From Rhodoblastus sp963710275 (GTDB taxonomy: Bacteria; Pseudomonadota; Alphaproteobacteria; Rhizobiales; Beijerinckiaceae): 64,000 bases of DNA. A program made the translations under genes and the position numbers. Positions within the stretch are counted from its first letter, which is position 1. Each line of letters opens with the position of its first letter. Below, one piece after another: positions 46,736-55,426 of this stretch. The notes below the pieces were generated by a model, which was given only the letters and a program-made list of their open reading frames with translations, did not search any database and was not told where the DNA came from. The DNA lies in NCBI GenBank assembly GCA_963710275.1, contig CAVPZS010000007.1, positions 141,619 to 205,618 on the forward strand, read 5' to 3'.

Positions 46736-47631
46736 GCTCCCACCTTCCGGGTCGAGAACAAAGCAGTGGGGAACCGGAAGGGTCCGACCAGCCGGAACAG
46801 CAGTACGGCGAGGAAGATCACGTGTCCGCCGATCAGAAAGCCCTGTGAGCTGATCTGGGCTCCAATCGACTGAGCGACGCCCAGGACGATTCCGCCGAAT
46901 AGAGTGCCCCAGAGCGAACCCGCTCCACCGATCACGGCCGCCTCGAAGGCGAAGATCAGCTGCGGCGCCCCGGCATAGGGGTCGAAAGTCACGCGCATCG
47001 CCAGGAAAGCGCCGGCGATGCCGACGGTCATGATCGCGATGGCCGCGGCGATGGCGTTGATCTTCCGGCCATCGATGCCGATCAGGCCCACGGTGTCAGC
47101 GTCTTCAGCGGTGGCGCGGATCGAGCGGCCGATCTGCGTGCTGCTCAGGAACAGTTGCAATCCGCCCAGCAGGCCAACGGCCGTGGCCAACGTCATCACA
47201 GCAAGCTTGCCTACGAAGAGGCCGTCAAAAACTTCCCAGGAGTTGTAGGAGAGATCGCCGATATAGGGGGCGAGCGAGCGCGTGTCGGCGCCGAAGATCT
47301 GGAACAGGCTGTTGTCAATGACAATCGCCAGTCCGAACGTGCTCAGGACCGGCGTCAGCAGGCCACCGCGACGTGATCGCTCAAGCACCAGGCGTTGAAA
47401 GGCGGCGCCGACAATCGCCATGACCGGCAACAGGAGAGCCAGCGCCAGGAAGGGATTGATTTCGTATGATTCCGCCAGGACGAACAGGCCGAATGCGGCT
47501 GCGATCGCAAGGCTGCCATGCGCGAGATTGATCACGCGCATGACCGAATACATGAAAGACAGTCCGCAGGCGATCAGGGCGTAATAGCCGCCAAGCAGCA
47601 CGCCCTGCACAATCTGGTTCAGCCAGATCAT
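46732..47631 (-). CDS. livH: Branched-chain-type ABC transporter permease
   Basis: A 299-residue LivH-family permease with about eight helices: IVQGVLLGGYYALIACGLSFMYSVMRVINLAHGSLAI at the N-terminus, the coupling loop GRSIRATAEDADTVGLIGIDGRKINAIAAAI, and FEAAVIGGAGSLWGTLFGGIVLG near the end. Intact, between livF and livM in the operon. Confidence 0.9.
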   Translation of the reverse strand: MIWLNQIVQGVLLGGYYALIACGLSFMYSVMRVINLAHGSLAIAAAFGLFVLAESYEINPFLALALLLPVMAIVGAAFQRLVLERSRRGGLLTPVLSTFGLAIVIDNSLFQIFGADTRSLAPYIGDLSYNSWEVFDGLFVGKLAVMTLATAVGLLGGLQLFLSSTQIGRSIRATAEDADTVGLIGIDGRKINAIAAAIAIMTVGIAGAFLAMRVTFDPYAGAPQLIFAFEAAVIGGAGSLWGTLFGGIVLGVAQSIGAQISSQGFLIGGHVIFLAVLLFRLVGPFRFPTALFSTRKVGA

Positions 47632-47655
47632 TGATTTTCCCTCACTGGTTTTCTC

Positions 47656-48384
47656 TCACTGGTTTTCTCTTGGGCGATGGGAGCGGCTGAGGCCGAAATA
47701 GGCGTCGGTGACATCGTCGCGGCTGAGCGAGTCCGTTGCCCCAGTCAGGACAATCCTGCCTTCGAGCATGCAGATGACGCGGTCTGCGACGTTGAGCGCG
47801 CGTTTCAGGTCCTGTTCCACCAGGATGATCGTCACACCCGAATTCATCAGGCCGGAAAGCTGGCGGTAGACGTTTTCCACCACCAGAGGCGAGAGCCCAA
47901 GGGACACTTCATCAAGGATGATGAGGTCAGGATTGGTCATCAGCGCCCGGCCGATGGCTGTCGCCTGCTGCTCGCCGCCCGAGAGATGCGCACATTTGCT
48001 CTTGCGTCGCGTTTGCAGATTGGGGAACGCCTCCATCACGCGATCGAAGGTCCAATCGCCCGAACGTCCGGCCATGCGCGCGAGCAGCAGGTTTTCCTCG
48101 ACCGTCATCTGGCCGAACAAGCGCCGACCCTCCGGAACCAACGCAAGACCACTGGCAGAGCGGCGATGCGCCGGCAGATAAGAGATGTCCTCGCCGCGAA
48201 ATCGGATTGTGCCGGAGGCGACGGCGTGGGCGCCGGCGATGGTGCGCAGCATGGTCGTCTTACCCGCGCCATTGGCGCCGACAATGGCCAGCGTTTCGCC
48301 GGCTTCGACTGAGAATGTTACTCCGCGCACGGCCTCCAACAGCCCGTGCCGCGCGGTGAGGTCGGCGACGTCGAGCAGGCTCAT
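47656..48384 (-). CDS. livF: Branched-chain-type ABC transporter ATPase
   Basis: A 242-residue ABC ATPase: Walker A VGANGAGKTTMLRTI, Q-loop RRLFGQMTVEENLLLA, signature LSGGEQQATAIGRALM, Walker B LIILDEVSLGLSPLVV, and the H-loop position occupied by VEQ (ILVEQDLKRAL), as is usual in LivF. It overlaps livG by 4 bases. A 14-bp tandem duplication at its 3' end (47641-47670) includes the stop codon. Confidence 0.92.
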   Translation of the reverse strand: MSLLDVADLTARHGLLEAVRGVTFSVEAGETLAIVGANGAGKTTMLRTIAGAHAVASGTIRFRGEDISYLPAHRRSASGLALVPEGRRLFGQMTVEENLLLARMAGRSGDWTFDRVMEAFPNLQTRRKSKCAHLSGGEQQATAIGRALMTNPDLIILDEVSLGLSPLVVENVYRQLSGLMNSGVTIILVEQDLKRALNVADRVICMLEGRIVLTGATDSLSRDDVTDAYFGLSRSHRPRENQ

Positions 48385-49115
48385 CCCACGCCTCCGCCCA
48401 GATAAGCGGCGACCACGATGGGATCGCTCATCACGGCCTTGGGGTCGCCGTCGGCGATGACGCGTCCGGCATCCATACAGATCAGCCGTTCCGCAACTTG
48501 CAAAAGAATATGCACGATATGTTCGATCCAGATGATGGCGACGCCGCCTTGGCGGACGCGCTGGATGATCTCCACTAGTTCCTGAGCCTCCCCATCTGTC
48601 AGTCCACCGCCGATTTCATCGAGCAACAGCAGGGATGGGTCTGTCGCCAGGGCGCGCGCCAGTTCGAGTCGCTTGCGATCCAGCAGGCCAAGCGTTTCGG
48701 CCTTGCGGTTGGCCAAGTGAAGCATCCCGGAAACTCGAAGCGCTTCGAGAGCCCGGTCGCTCGCCTCGGCGCCGTGGAAACCGCCGCCATGGGAGGCGGC
48801 GGTGAGCACGTTTTCAAAAATGGTCATGCCCAGGAAGGGACGCGGAACCTGGTGCGTGCGAACGATGCCCTTGCGGCATCTTTCCGGCGCTTCCAGATGG
48901 GTGATGTCTTCGCCTTCAAAGCGCAACTTTCCTTTGGTCGGCGCGTGCGCGCCGACCACAACGCTAAGGAAGGTTGTCTTGCCCGCGCCATTGGGGCCGA
49001 CAATGCCGACCGCCTCCTGCGCGGCTATGGCGAAATTGACATCGGTCAGCACCTGCAACCCACCGAAATTTTTGCTGATTCCGGTTGCTTGCAGGATGGC
49101 GCTCTTGCCGGGCAT
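48381..49115 (-). CDS. livG: Branched-chain-type ABC transporter ATPase
   Basis: A 244-residue ABC ATPase: Walker A VGPNGAGKTTFLSVV, Q-loop HQVPRPFLGMTIFENVL, a degenerate signature (TLGLLDRKRLELARAL, as common in LivG), Walker B LLLLDEIGGGLTDGE, and the H-loop WIEHIVHILLQ. It pairs with LivF to power the permease. It lies 19 bp downstream of the substrate-binding protein gene. Confidence 0.9.
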   Translation of the reverse strand: MPGKSAILQATGISKNFGGLQVLTDVNFAIAAQEAVGIVGPNGAGKTTFLSVVVGAHAPTKGKLRFEGEDITHLEAPERCRKGIVRTHQVPRPFLGMTIFENVLTAASHGGGFHGAEASDRALEALRVSGMLHLANRKAETLGLLDRKRLELARALATDPSLLLLDEIGGGLTDGEAQELVEIIQRVRQGGVAIIWIEHIVHILLQVAERLICMDAGRVIADGDPKAVMSDPIVVAAYLGGGVG

Positions 49116-49134
49116 GATCCTAGGTCCCCCGCGA

Positions 49135-50448
49135 TCAGCCGTTGAAAGGGATCAGTTTCGCGCTGACCGGCACGTTGGGATCGGTGGCGTTTTCGGTCAC
49201 GACATAGTCGAGTTTGAACTTCGAGCCCGGCTTGGCCTTCACCCATTGCGTGCCGATGATCGGCCCCGGCGAAACATTTGGAACCGGCCCGGAGGTGAAG
49301 TCGACCTTGCCGATCATGGTCGAGGTGTTCAACGTCGCAATCGCCTTGACCAGCGCGTTCTTGTCCAACGGATTAGCCGAGGATTTCAGCGCGGCGACGC
49401 CGGCATCGAACAGCGACATGGTCGCGCCAAGCTGCTGGGTCCATTGGTGGCCGGTCGCGGCTTCGTAACCATCGGCAAGTTCAAGACCCGAAACGCCGGT
49501 CGCCGTCGACTTGTAAGGGAAAGCCTTGTGCCAGTAGGCGGCGCTGGCGATGTTGTAGCCAAGATTGCCAAGAGCTTCCATGGAGCTGGGAAACAGGCCT
49601 GTCTTGGCCGGCTGGCAGATCTTGATCATCTTCGTCAGACCCTGCTGCGCAGCCTGGCGCCAGAAAGCGGCGAAATCCGGCGGGATCGGGAACGAGTTGA
49701 AGATTTCGACCTGCTCTTTCTTGAACAGGGCGATCTGCGCCGAATAATCGGTGGTGCCGTCTTCATAGGGGCCGGGATCGATGATCGTGAAACCGGCCTT
49801 GGCGAGTCCCGGCGCCAGATTGGCGCGAATGGCGTTGCCATCGGCGTCGTTGGGATAGAGGACGCCGACCTTCTTGTTGGTGGGAATCAGATTCCACTGG
49901 GAAACATAGGTCTTGTAAAATTCTCCGCCGCCGAAGCCGAAATGAAAGGTCCATTTGAACGGCGAGGGTTGACCCGGCTTGGCGCCGCGGCCGAAATACC
50001 ATGCTTCCCAAGGCATGACGGTCGAGATGCACGGCACGCCAGCCGCCTCGCAGGCGTCCGACACCGGGTTGATGGTTTCCGGCGTAGAGACCGCAAGCAT
50101 CAAATCGACCTTGTCGTCATTGATCAGCGTGCGGGCGAGCTGGCTCGCGCGGGACGGGTCGGATTGCGTATCGCGATCGAGGATTTCGACTTTGTAGGTT
50201 TTGCCCGCCGCGCCGAGGCCGGACGCCAGCGCCTTGCGCACAAGGCTGAGCACATGGCCGTCGGTTTCGCCAAAACTGCCCAAAGGCCCTGTGCGCGGGC
50301 TGATGAAGCCAATCTTGATCGTTTCGCCATCGGCCGCAAAGGCGCCCCGCGCGCCGACCAAGGTCAGTCCGGCCGCGCCAGCCGAAACCATCAAGCCGCG
50401 CCGAGTTAGACCCGACTGCGAATGAAGAACATTTTTATCCTCGGACAT
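49135..50448 (-). CDS. Periplasmic substrate-binding protein of the Liv-type transporter (Tat signal)
   Basis: A 437-residue type I periplasmic binding protein. The N-terminus carries a twin-arginine-like signal (LTRRGLMVSAGAAGLTLVGARGAFA). The mature part begins IKIGFISPRTGPLGSFGETDG, with further family blocks KVDLMLAVSTPETINPVSDACEAAGVPCIST and NKKVGVLYPNDADGNAIRANL. Relatives bind aromatic acids as well as amino acids; context favours an aromatic ligand. Tat export implies folding before secretion. Confidence 0.87.
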   Translation of the reverse strand: MSEDKNVLHSQSGLTRRGLMVSAGAAGLTLVGARGAFAADGETIKIGFISPRTGPLGSFGETDGHVLSLVRKALASGLGAAGKTYKVEILDRDTQSDPSRASQLARTLINDDKVDLMLAVSTPETINPVSDACEAAGVPCISTVMPWEAWYFGRGAKPGQPSPFKWTFHFGFGGGEFYKTYVSQWNLIPTNKKVGVLYPNDADGNAIRANLAPGLAKAGFTIIDPGPYEDGTTDYSAQIALFKKEQVEIFNSFPIPPDFAAFWRQAAQQGLTKMIKICQPAKTGLFPSSMEALGNLGYNIASAAYWHKAFPYKSTATGVSGLELADGYEAATGHQWTQQLGATMSLFDAGVAALKSSANPLDKNALVKAIATLNTSTMIGKVDFTSGPVPNVSPGPIIGTQWVKAKPGSKFKLDYVVTENATDPNVPVSAKLIPFNG

Positions 50449-50478
50449 GTTTTCCTCCTCGTTGATACGTTTTTTTGA

Positions 50479-51930
50479 TCAAAGCATGTATTCGCGCGGC
50501 TTCGTCGTAACCGTGATCCAGCGAAGCTCGGTGAATTCGGGAATAGCGGCTTGGCCGCCAAACCGGCCATAGCCAGAAGTCTTCAGGCCGCCAAAGGGCA
50601 TATGCAGTTCGTCATGAACCGTGGGGCCATTGATGTGGCACATGCCCGTTTCCAGGCGCTGCGCGACGGCGAAAGCACGATTGACGTCCCGCCCGAAAAC
50701 AGCCGACGAAAGCCCGTATTCGCTATCATTGGCGACGCGTATGGCTTCTTCCTCGCCCTCAACCCGGATGATGGCGACAACCGGACCGAGGATTCCTCGG
50801 AATAGATGTCGCATCGTCGGCGTAACGTGATCGATCACCGTTGCGTCGACAAAGACGCCTCTGGCGCTCCCACCCGCCAAAATTCTGGCGCCCTTCATGA
50901 CAGCATCACGCACAAGATCCGTGATGCGCTCGGCGGCTTCAACGCTGATCACAGGACCGAGCGGGGCGTTGCCTTTTCGTGAATTGCCCGCGACGAGAAC
51001 AGCCGCCTTTGCAGCGAGTTTTTCGACGAACTCATCGGCCAGGGAGCCATCGACGACAATTCGCTCGGTCGACATGCAGATTTGGCCCTGGTTCATGAAT
51101 GCGCCAAAAGCAGCCGCGCGTACGGCCTCATCTACATCGGCGTCGTCGAGAACGACCATTGGCGCCTTGCCGCCGAGTTCGAGCAAAGCGGGCTTGAGAT
51201 ATTTCGCAGCAAGTTCGGCGATGGATCGGCCGACGCGCGTCGAGCCCGTGAAATTCACGCGCCGCACCGCCGGGTTTCCCACGAGAGCTTCGACGATAGC
51301 GCCAGCATCAGGAACCGCGTTGGTGAGGACGTTGACAACGCCGGCGCCAAGACCCGCCTGATCCATGACGTCGCCGATCAGCCGGTGGGTGGCCGGGCAC
51401 AACTCCGACGCTTTCAGAACAACTGTGTTGCCGCAAGCCAGCGGCGCGGCGATGGCCCGCACGCCCATGAACAATGGCGCATTCCACGCCGCCAGACCCA
51501 GCACCACGCCAACGGGCTGACGGATTGCGTAGGCCGCCATGCCCGGCGTATCGGATTGCAGGACCGAGCCGGTAATATGCGTGACTAATGAAGCTGCTTC
51601 GCGCAGGGTCGCCGCCGAAAGATGGATATTGAAATCGGCCCATGCGCGCGTTGCGCCGATCTCCATTGACATCGCCTCGCAAAGTTCGTCGGAACGGCTT
51701 TCCAAAACGGCGGCGGCATGCATCAGTCGTTCGCGACGCTCGGATGGCCCAATCCGGGACCAGTTGGCGAATGCGCCGGCCGCCGCGGTAACGGCGTCGC
51801 CAGCATCTTCAACGGTGGCCGCGGCGGCGCGCGACGCGATCTCGCCCGTCACCGGATGATGCCGCTCGAAGACTCGCCCATCCGCTGCATGGCGCGTTTT
51901 CCCTCCAATGAGGAGCGAAACACTCAACAT
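50479..51930 (-). CDS. Aldehyde dehydrogenase (salicylaldehyde/vanillin dehydrogenase-like), paralog 2
   Basis: A 483-residue aldehyde dehydrogenase: GLAAWNAPLFMGVRAIAAPLACGN, FTGSTRVGRSIAELAAKYL, catalytic Glu in LLELGGKAPMVVLDDA, catalytic Cys in NQGQICMSTERIVV, and a C-terminal ITVTTKPREYML. Blocks around the active site are near-identical to paralog 1 at 43452-44894, implying duplication. First gene of the minus-strand operon; the ATG at 51930 follows GGGAGGG. Different substrate preference or induction is likely but not readable. Confidence 0.87.
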   Translation of the reverse strand: MLSVSLLIGGKTRHAADGRVFERHHPVTGEIASRAAAATVEDAGDAVTAAAGAFANWSRIGPSERRERLMHAAAVLESRSDELCEAMSMEIGATRAWADFNIHLSAATLREAASLVTHITGSVLQSDTPGMAAYAIRQPVGVVLGLAAWNAPLFMGVRAIAAPLACGNTVVLKASELCPATHRLIGDVMDQAGLGAGVVNVLTNAVPDAGAIVEALVGNPAVRRVNFTGSTRVGRSIAELAAKYLKPALLELGGKAPMVVLDDADVDEAVRAAAFGAFMNQGQICMSTERIVVDGSLADEFVEKLAAKAAVLVAGNSRKGNAPLGPVISVEAAERITDLVRDAVMKGARILAGGSARGVFVDATVIDHVTPTMRHLFRGILGPVVAIIRVEGEEEAIRVANDSEYGLSSAVFGRDVNRAFAVAQRLETGMCHINGPTVHDELHMPFGGLKTSGYGRFGGQAAIPEFTELRWITVTTKPREYML

Positions 51931-52160
51931 TGCCGCCCTCCCCACTTCTCGGCTTCAGCCGCTTGATTGAGGGCAAATAGGCGCTTCTGGCGGGAACAGG
52001 CATTTTGCCCTGCTCGCGCTTGTTGCGTTTCCATCCCTCGAAATGCGCCGCTTATCCGACGCTTGTTGTGCGGCTATAATCGACGTGGGCGGCGTGATTA
52101 CAATTCACTTTTTTCGGAAGTTATTGTACTTTTCTCTGGACTTTGTTCGGGAGACGAGCG
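51931..52160. promoter_or_regulatory. Divergent control region between the ALDH-liv operon and the AraC gene
   Basis: A 230-bp gap containing the promoters of both directions. TATAAT at 52075-52080 points toward the AraC gene, with only a weak -35 (TTATCC, 52052). An AT-rich stretch at 52097-52140 is the likely activator-binding area. No clear direct repeats were found. Confidence 0.5.
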
Positions 52161-53093
52161 TTGACTGCGAGCGAAAGTTTCGTGAATGCCGAAAGCGAAA
52201 GAACATTTTCTCTTGTCGCCCCGAGCGGCGCCGCCCTAATCGCGACAAAGATAGCTCCCTCCCTGTCCCGGCGGACTTGGTCCCTGGGGCGGCGCGACTC
52301 GGCGGCCCATTGTTACCTGTTTCTATTGCTGCGCGGCCGGGCGACCTGCGCCAATGGATCAGCTCCTGACATCGAACTTGAAGCGCCAGCTTTAGTCTGG
52401 TTGCCTCGGCGCTCTCTTGGGACGTTTGTCATTGATGCCGGTGGCGAAGGCGCAATGCTCGACATCAAGGAAGATCTCGTTTGGCGCGCCGTCGGCGACG
52501 GATCTATTTCACAGCAGTTGCGCATCATCCTCGACCGTATGATTGTCGGGGGCGCGGAACGCATAACCGGTCTGCTGGGCGAACTGAAGACAACCGTCGA
52601 CGCGCTAGTGCGAGAGAGCAGCGATCCGCAAGCGGGGGGCGGAGCATTGATCGAACTCTACCTCGGAATAATCTTGGTCCATCTTTGGCGCGTCTCGGGC
52701 GGAATCTCCGAGCAAAGCCAACGCGGATCCCCTACGACCTTGGCGCAGCAATTTCTCCAGCTTGTCGAAATCCACTACCGCGACCATCTGTCCATCGATC
52801 ATTTCGCGCAACTGCTCGGCGTGCCACGATCGTCATTGCACGAAGCGTGTCTCAAGGCGCGCGGCCAAACTCCACTGGCCTTGCAGCATGCCCGCCTTCT
52901 GGAGGAAGCGCGCAATCGGCTCGCAACGACGGACTTGCCCGTGGAACAGGTTGCTTTCGGCCTGGGCTTCCGCGACGCCGCCTATTTCAATCGCTTTTTT
53001 AGTCGCCTCGCGGGCGTAACGCCTGGGAAATTCCGCAAGACAACGGAAAAACGACAAGCAAGAGCTTCACAATCCTTCGCGGCTTGGCCTTGA
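52161..53093 (+). CDS. AraC-family transcriptional regulator
   Basis: About 310 residues. The N-terminal effector domain (AAHCYLFLLLRGRATC, LEAPALVWLPRRSLGTFVIDAG) resembles cupin-like sensors. The C-terminal pair of helix-turn-helix motifs is clear (DHFAQLLGVPRSSLHEACLKARGQTPLALQHARLLEEARNRL and PVEQVAFGLGFRDAAYFNRFFSRLAGVTPGKFRK). It probably activates the divergent ALDH-liv operon in response to its substrate. The start is a TTG at 52161 with GGGAGA ahead; no in-frame ATG lies nearby, so the start is moderately uncertain. Confidence 0.83.
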   Translation: MTASESFVNAESERTFSLVAPSGAALIATKIAPSLSRRTWSLGRRDSAAHCYLFLLLRGRATCANGSAPDIELEAPALVWLPRRSLGTFVIDAGGEGAMLDIKEDLVWRAVGDGSISQQLRIILDRMIVGGAERITGLLGELKTTVDALVRESSDPQAGGGALIELYLGIILVHLWRVSGGISEQSQRGSPTTLAQQFLQLVEIHYRDHLSIDHFAQLLGVPRSSLHEACLKARGQTPLALQHARLLEEARNRLATTDLPVEQVAFGLGFRDAAYFNRFFSRLAGVTPGKFRKTTEKRQARASQSFAAWP

Positions 53094-53213
53094 TGGCCTG
53101 AGCGATATCATCGTAGGCAACGCCATCTCTGGGGCAACGCCATCATCTGGTTCAGTGATTTCGCGAAACTTCGCGCCATCGATCGTGGCAGGCGAAACGG
53201 AAGGAGCCGACGA

Positions 53214-54306
53214 ATGACGGAAAGCCGACTGAGTTCGGGCGCGGGCGCTGGTCCAAGCGGAATGGGCGCATCTGTCACTGATCAACAAGAGCGACCGGCT
53301 CTGGCAAATGCCACTTGCAGCGGCTCTGGCCTCGGGCCTGCCGCTGATGGTCGGGGCGTGGTTCGGCCACATGGACTACGGGCTGGTCTCGTCGCTCGGG
53401 GGCCTCGTCTTCCTTTATCTGCCTGATACCCCGCTGTCGCACCGCATGATCGCGCTGATGTCCTGCGCCCACGGCATGACCGCCTGTTACGCGCTTGGCG
53501 TCATCAGCCATTTCTTTCCGCCACTGATGACGCCCGCCTTCACCTTCATGGCCATTCTAGTGATGATGGTGTGCCGTTTCTATCGGGTGCCCCCGCCCGG
53601 CGCGGTCTTTTTCATCATGGCGGCGTCGATCGGCATGTATACGCCCGGCGTCGTGGAGGACGTTCCGCTCAAGGTCGGACTTTTCGCCATGGGCGGCCTG
53701 CTCGCTTGCCTGATCGCGTTCTTCTACAGCCTTTACGCGCTGCGGCTTCAGGCGCCGAAACCGCCGGAGCCCCTGCCGGCGCCATCCTTCGATTTCGTCG
53801 TATTCGATTCCGTCGTCGTCGGCGCCTTCCTCGGCCTTTCACTGGCGCTTGCACAGGCGCTGCAGCTGAACGCGCCTATTGGGTCCCGATCAGTTGCCTC
53901 GCCGTCGTCCAGGGCGCATCGCTGCGCGCCGTCTGGAACCGGCAGGTGCACCGCGTCATCGGCACGGGCATTGGCCTCCTGCTCACCTGGGGCCTTTTAA
54001 TGCTGCCACTCGGCAATTGGGGCGCCTCCCTGATGATGATGGCGCTGGCCTTCATCATCGAGACACTCATTGTGCGCCATTACGGCCTGGCGGCGGTTTT
54101 CTTCACGCCGATGGCGATCTTTTTGGCCGAACTCGCGACTTTCGGCCAAAGCTCGCCAGCCGTGTTGATCGAGGCGCGATTTTTCGACACCGTGCTCGGG
54201 TGCGCGGTGGGATTCGGCGGCGGCTTCTGCTTGCACAACCCACGCTTCCGCGGAGATCCTGGGGCGGCAGATCCGGCGGTTGACGCCATCACGACTGGCA
54301 GGCTGA
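53214..54306 (+). CDS. FUSC-family (fusaric-acid-resistance-like) membrane protein (about three frameshifts)
   Basis: About 360 residues of an aromatic-acid exporter-like FUSC protein: LSLINKSDRLWQMPLAAALASGLPLMVGAWFGHMDYGLVSSLGG, several helices (FMAILVMMVCRFYRVPPPGAVFFIMAASIGM), the conserved YWVPISCLAVVQGASLRAVWNRQVHRVIGT, and GLLLTWGLL. Frames change near 53240, near 53868 (one G missing in LQLERAYW) and near 54252; correcting the last restores a C-terminus LGRQIRRLTPSRLAG and a TGA at 54304-54306. GGAAGGAG precedes the ATG at 53214. It ends 114 bp before IS91 copy 2, so it is not interrupted by it. Confidence 0.72.
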
Positions 54307-54489
54307 GGTGGCCTGTTGAGCACCGGGAGCGGCCGAACAATTCGTGCGACTACGACTGGCGGCTTCGGGTGGGCAATCGATGTGCCCGGAAATTCCACGG
54401 AAAGGCCGCTTCGGGTCAATGGACTAAACCGCTTCGCGGTAACGGCGGCGAGATCGTGGGCTTGGAATAGCTGATGCGCGGCCGCCTGA

Positions 54490-54530
54490 CCTGTCTCAAA
54501 ATCATGGGGTTCAACCCCATGCGAGACAGG
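54490..54530 (+). promoter_or_regulatory. Nested hairpin overlapping the recombinase ribosome site (copy 2)
   Basis: The same two-level stem as in copy 1: CCTGTCTC / GAGACAGG outside, ATGGGG / CCCCAT inside. It ends where the AGGAG ribosome site of the recombinase begins. Conservation between copies only reflects recent duplication. Confidence 0.58.
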
Positions 54531-54540
54531 AGCTTTCGCG

Positions 54541-55416
54541 ATGATCGACAATCCCAACAGCCCGTTGCGCCAGCGCATGATCGAAGACATGACGGCGCGC
54601 CGCTTCACCGAGAAGGTGCAGAAGGATTACCTTCGCAACGTGCGGAACTTTGCCGTCTTTCTTGGCCGTTCGCCGGACGCCGCCACGGCTGAAGACGTTC
54701 GGCTCTATCAGCTGCACATGGCCAAGCAGCTCATCGGCGCACCGACCATCAACGCCGCCGTCGCGGCGCTGCGCTTCTTCTTCAACGTTACGATCGATCG
54801 CCCTGACCTGGCTCGTCCTCTGACGGCCTTGCATCAGCCGCGCAGGGCGCCGATCGTGCTGAGCGAGGATGAAGTGGCCCGTCTCCTCGAAGCCGCGCCC
54901 GGCCTGAAGTACAAGGCCGCGTTCGGCGTCGCCTACGGCGCGGGATTGCGCGTCTCCGAGGTCGTGGCCCTGAAGGTGTCCGACATCGACAGCACGCGGA
55001 TGACCTTGCGGGTCGAACAGGGAAAGGGCCAGCGGGACCGCTACGTCATGCTCTCGCCGCAACTGCTCGAATGGCTGCGCGACTGGTGGCGGGCAGCGCG
55101 ACCCCAGGCCTGGCTGTTTCCAGGGATGAACCCGGTCAACCCGATGTCAGCCCGTCAGTTGAGCCGCGTCGTGCGCGAGACTGCGCGGGAGGCCGGCATC
55201 GCCAAGCGCGTGTCGCCCCATACCCTTCGGCACAGCTTCGCCACCCATCTCCTCGAACGCAACGTCGATATCCGCGTGATCCAGGTTCTGCTCGGCCACG
55301 CCAAGCTGGAGACGACGGCGCTCTACACCCGCGTCGCCGTCAACACGCTCCGAGACGTCACCAGCCCGCTGGAGCGTCTGTGCGTAAACCTGACAGGGCA
55401 AGCGCCGCCCGCCTGA
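54541..55416 (+). CDS. Tyrosine recombinase of IS91-family element (copy 2)
   Basis: Identical in sequence to the copy 1 protein (291 residues), with the full Arg-His-Arg-His-Tyr set (GAGLRVSEV, HTLRHSFATH, LLGHAKLE, LYTRVAV). It may resolve or integrate the circular intermediate produced by the neighbouring HUH transposase; this division of labour is inferred. Confidence 0.92.
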   Translation: MIDNPNSPLRQRMIEDMTARRFTEKVQKDYLRNVRNFAVFLGRSPDAATAEDVRLYQLHMAKQLIGAPTINAAVAALRFFFNVTIDRPDLARPLTALHQPRRAPIVLSEDEVARLLEAAPGLKYKAAFGVAYGAGLRVSEVVALKVSDIDSTRMTLRVEQGKGQRDRYVMLSPQLLEWLRDWWRAARPQAWLFPGMNPVNPMSARQLSRVVRETAREAGIAKRVSPHTLRHSFATHLLERNVDIRVIQVLLGHAKLETTALYTRVAVNTLRDVTSPLERLCVNLTGQAPPA

Positions 55417-55426
55417 CGGCGACGCC

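Noticed and set aside
53997..54608. A minus-strand open frame overlapping the FUSC 3' end and IS91 copy 2, sharing its N-terminus with a frame at 37431
   Set aside because: The shared part is simply the reverse strand of the duplicated IS91 leader; neither has a ribosome site or family resemblance.
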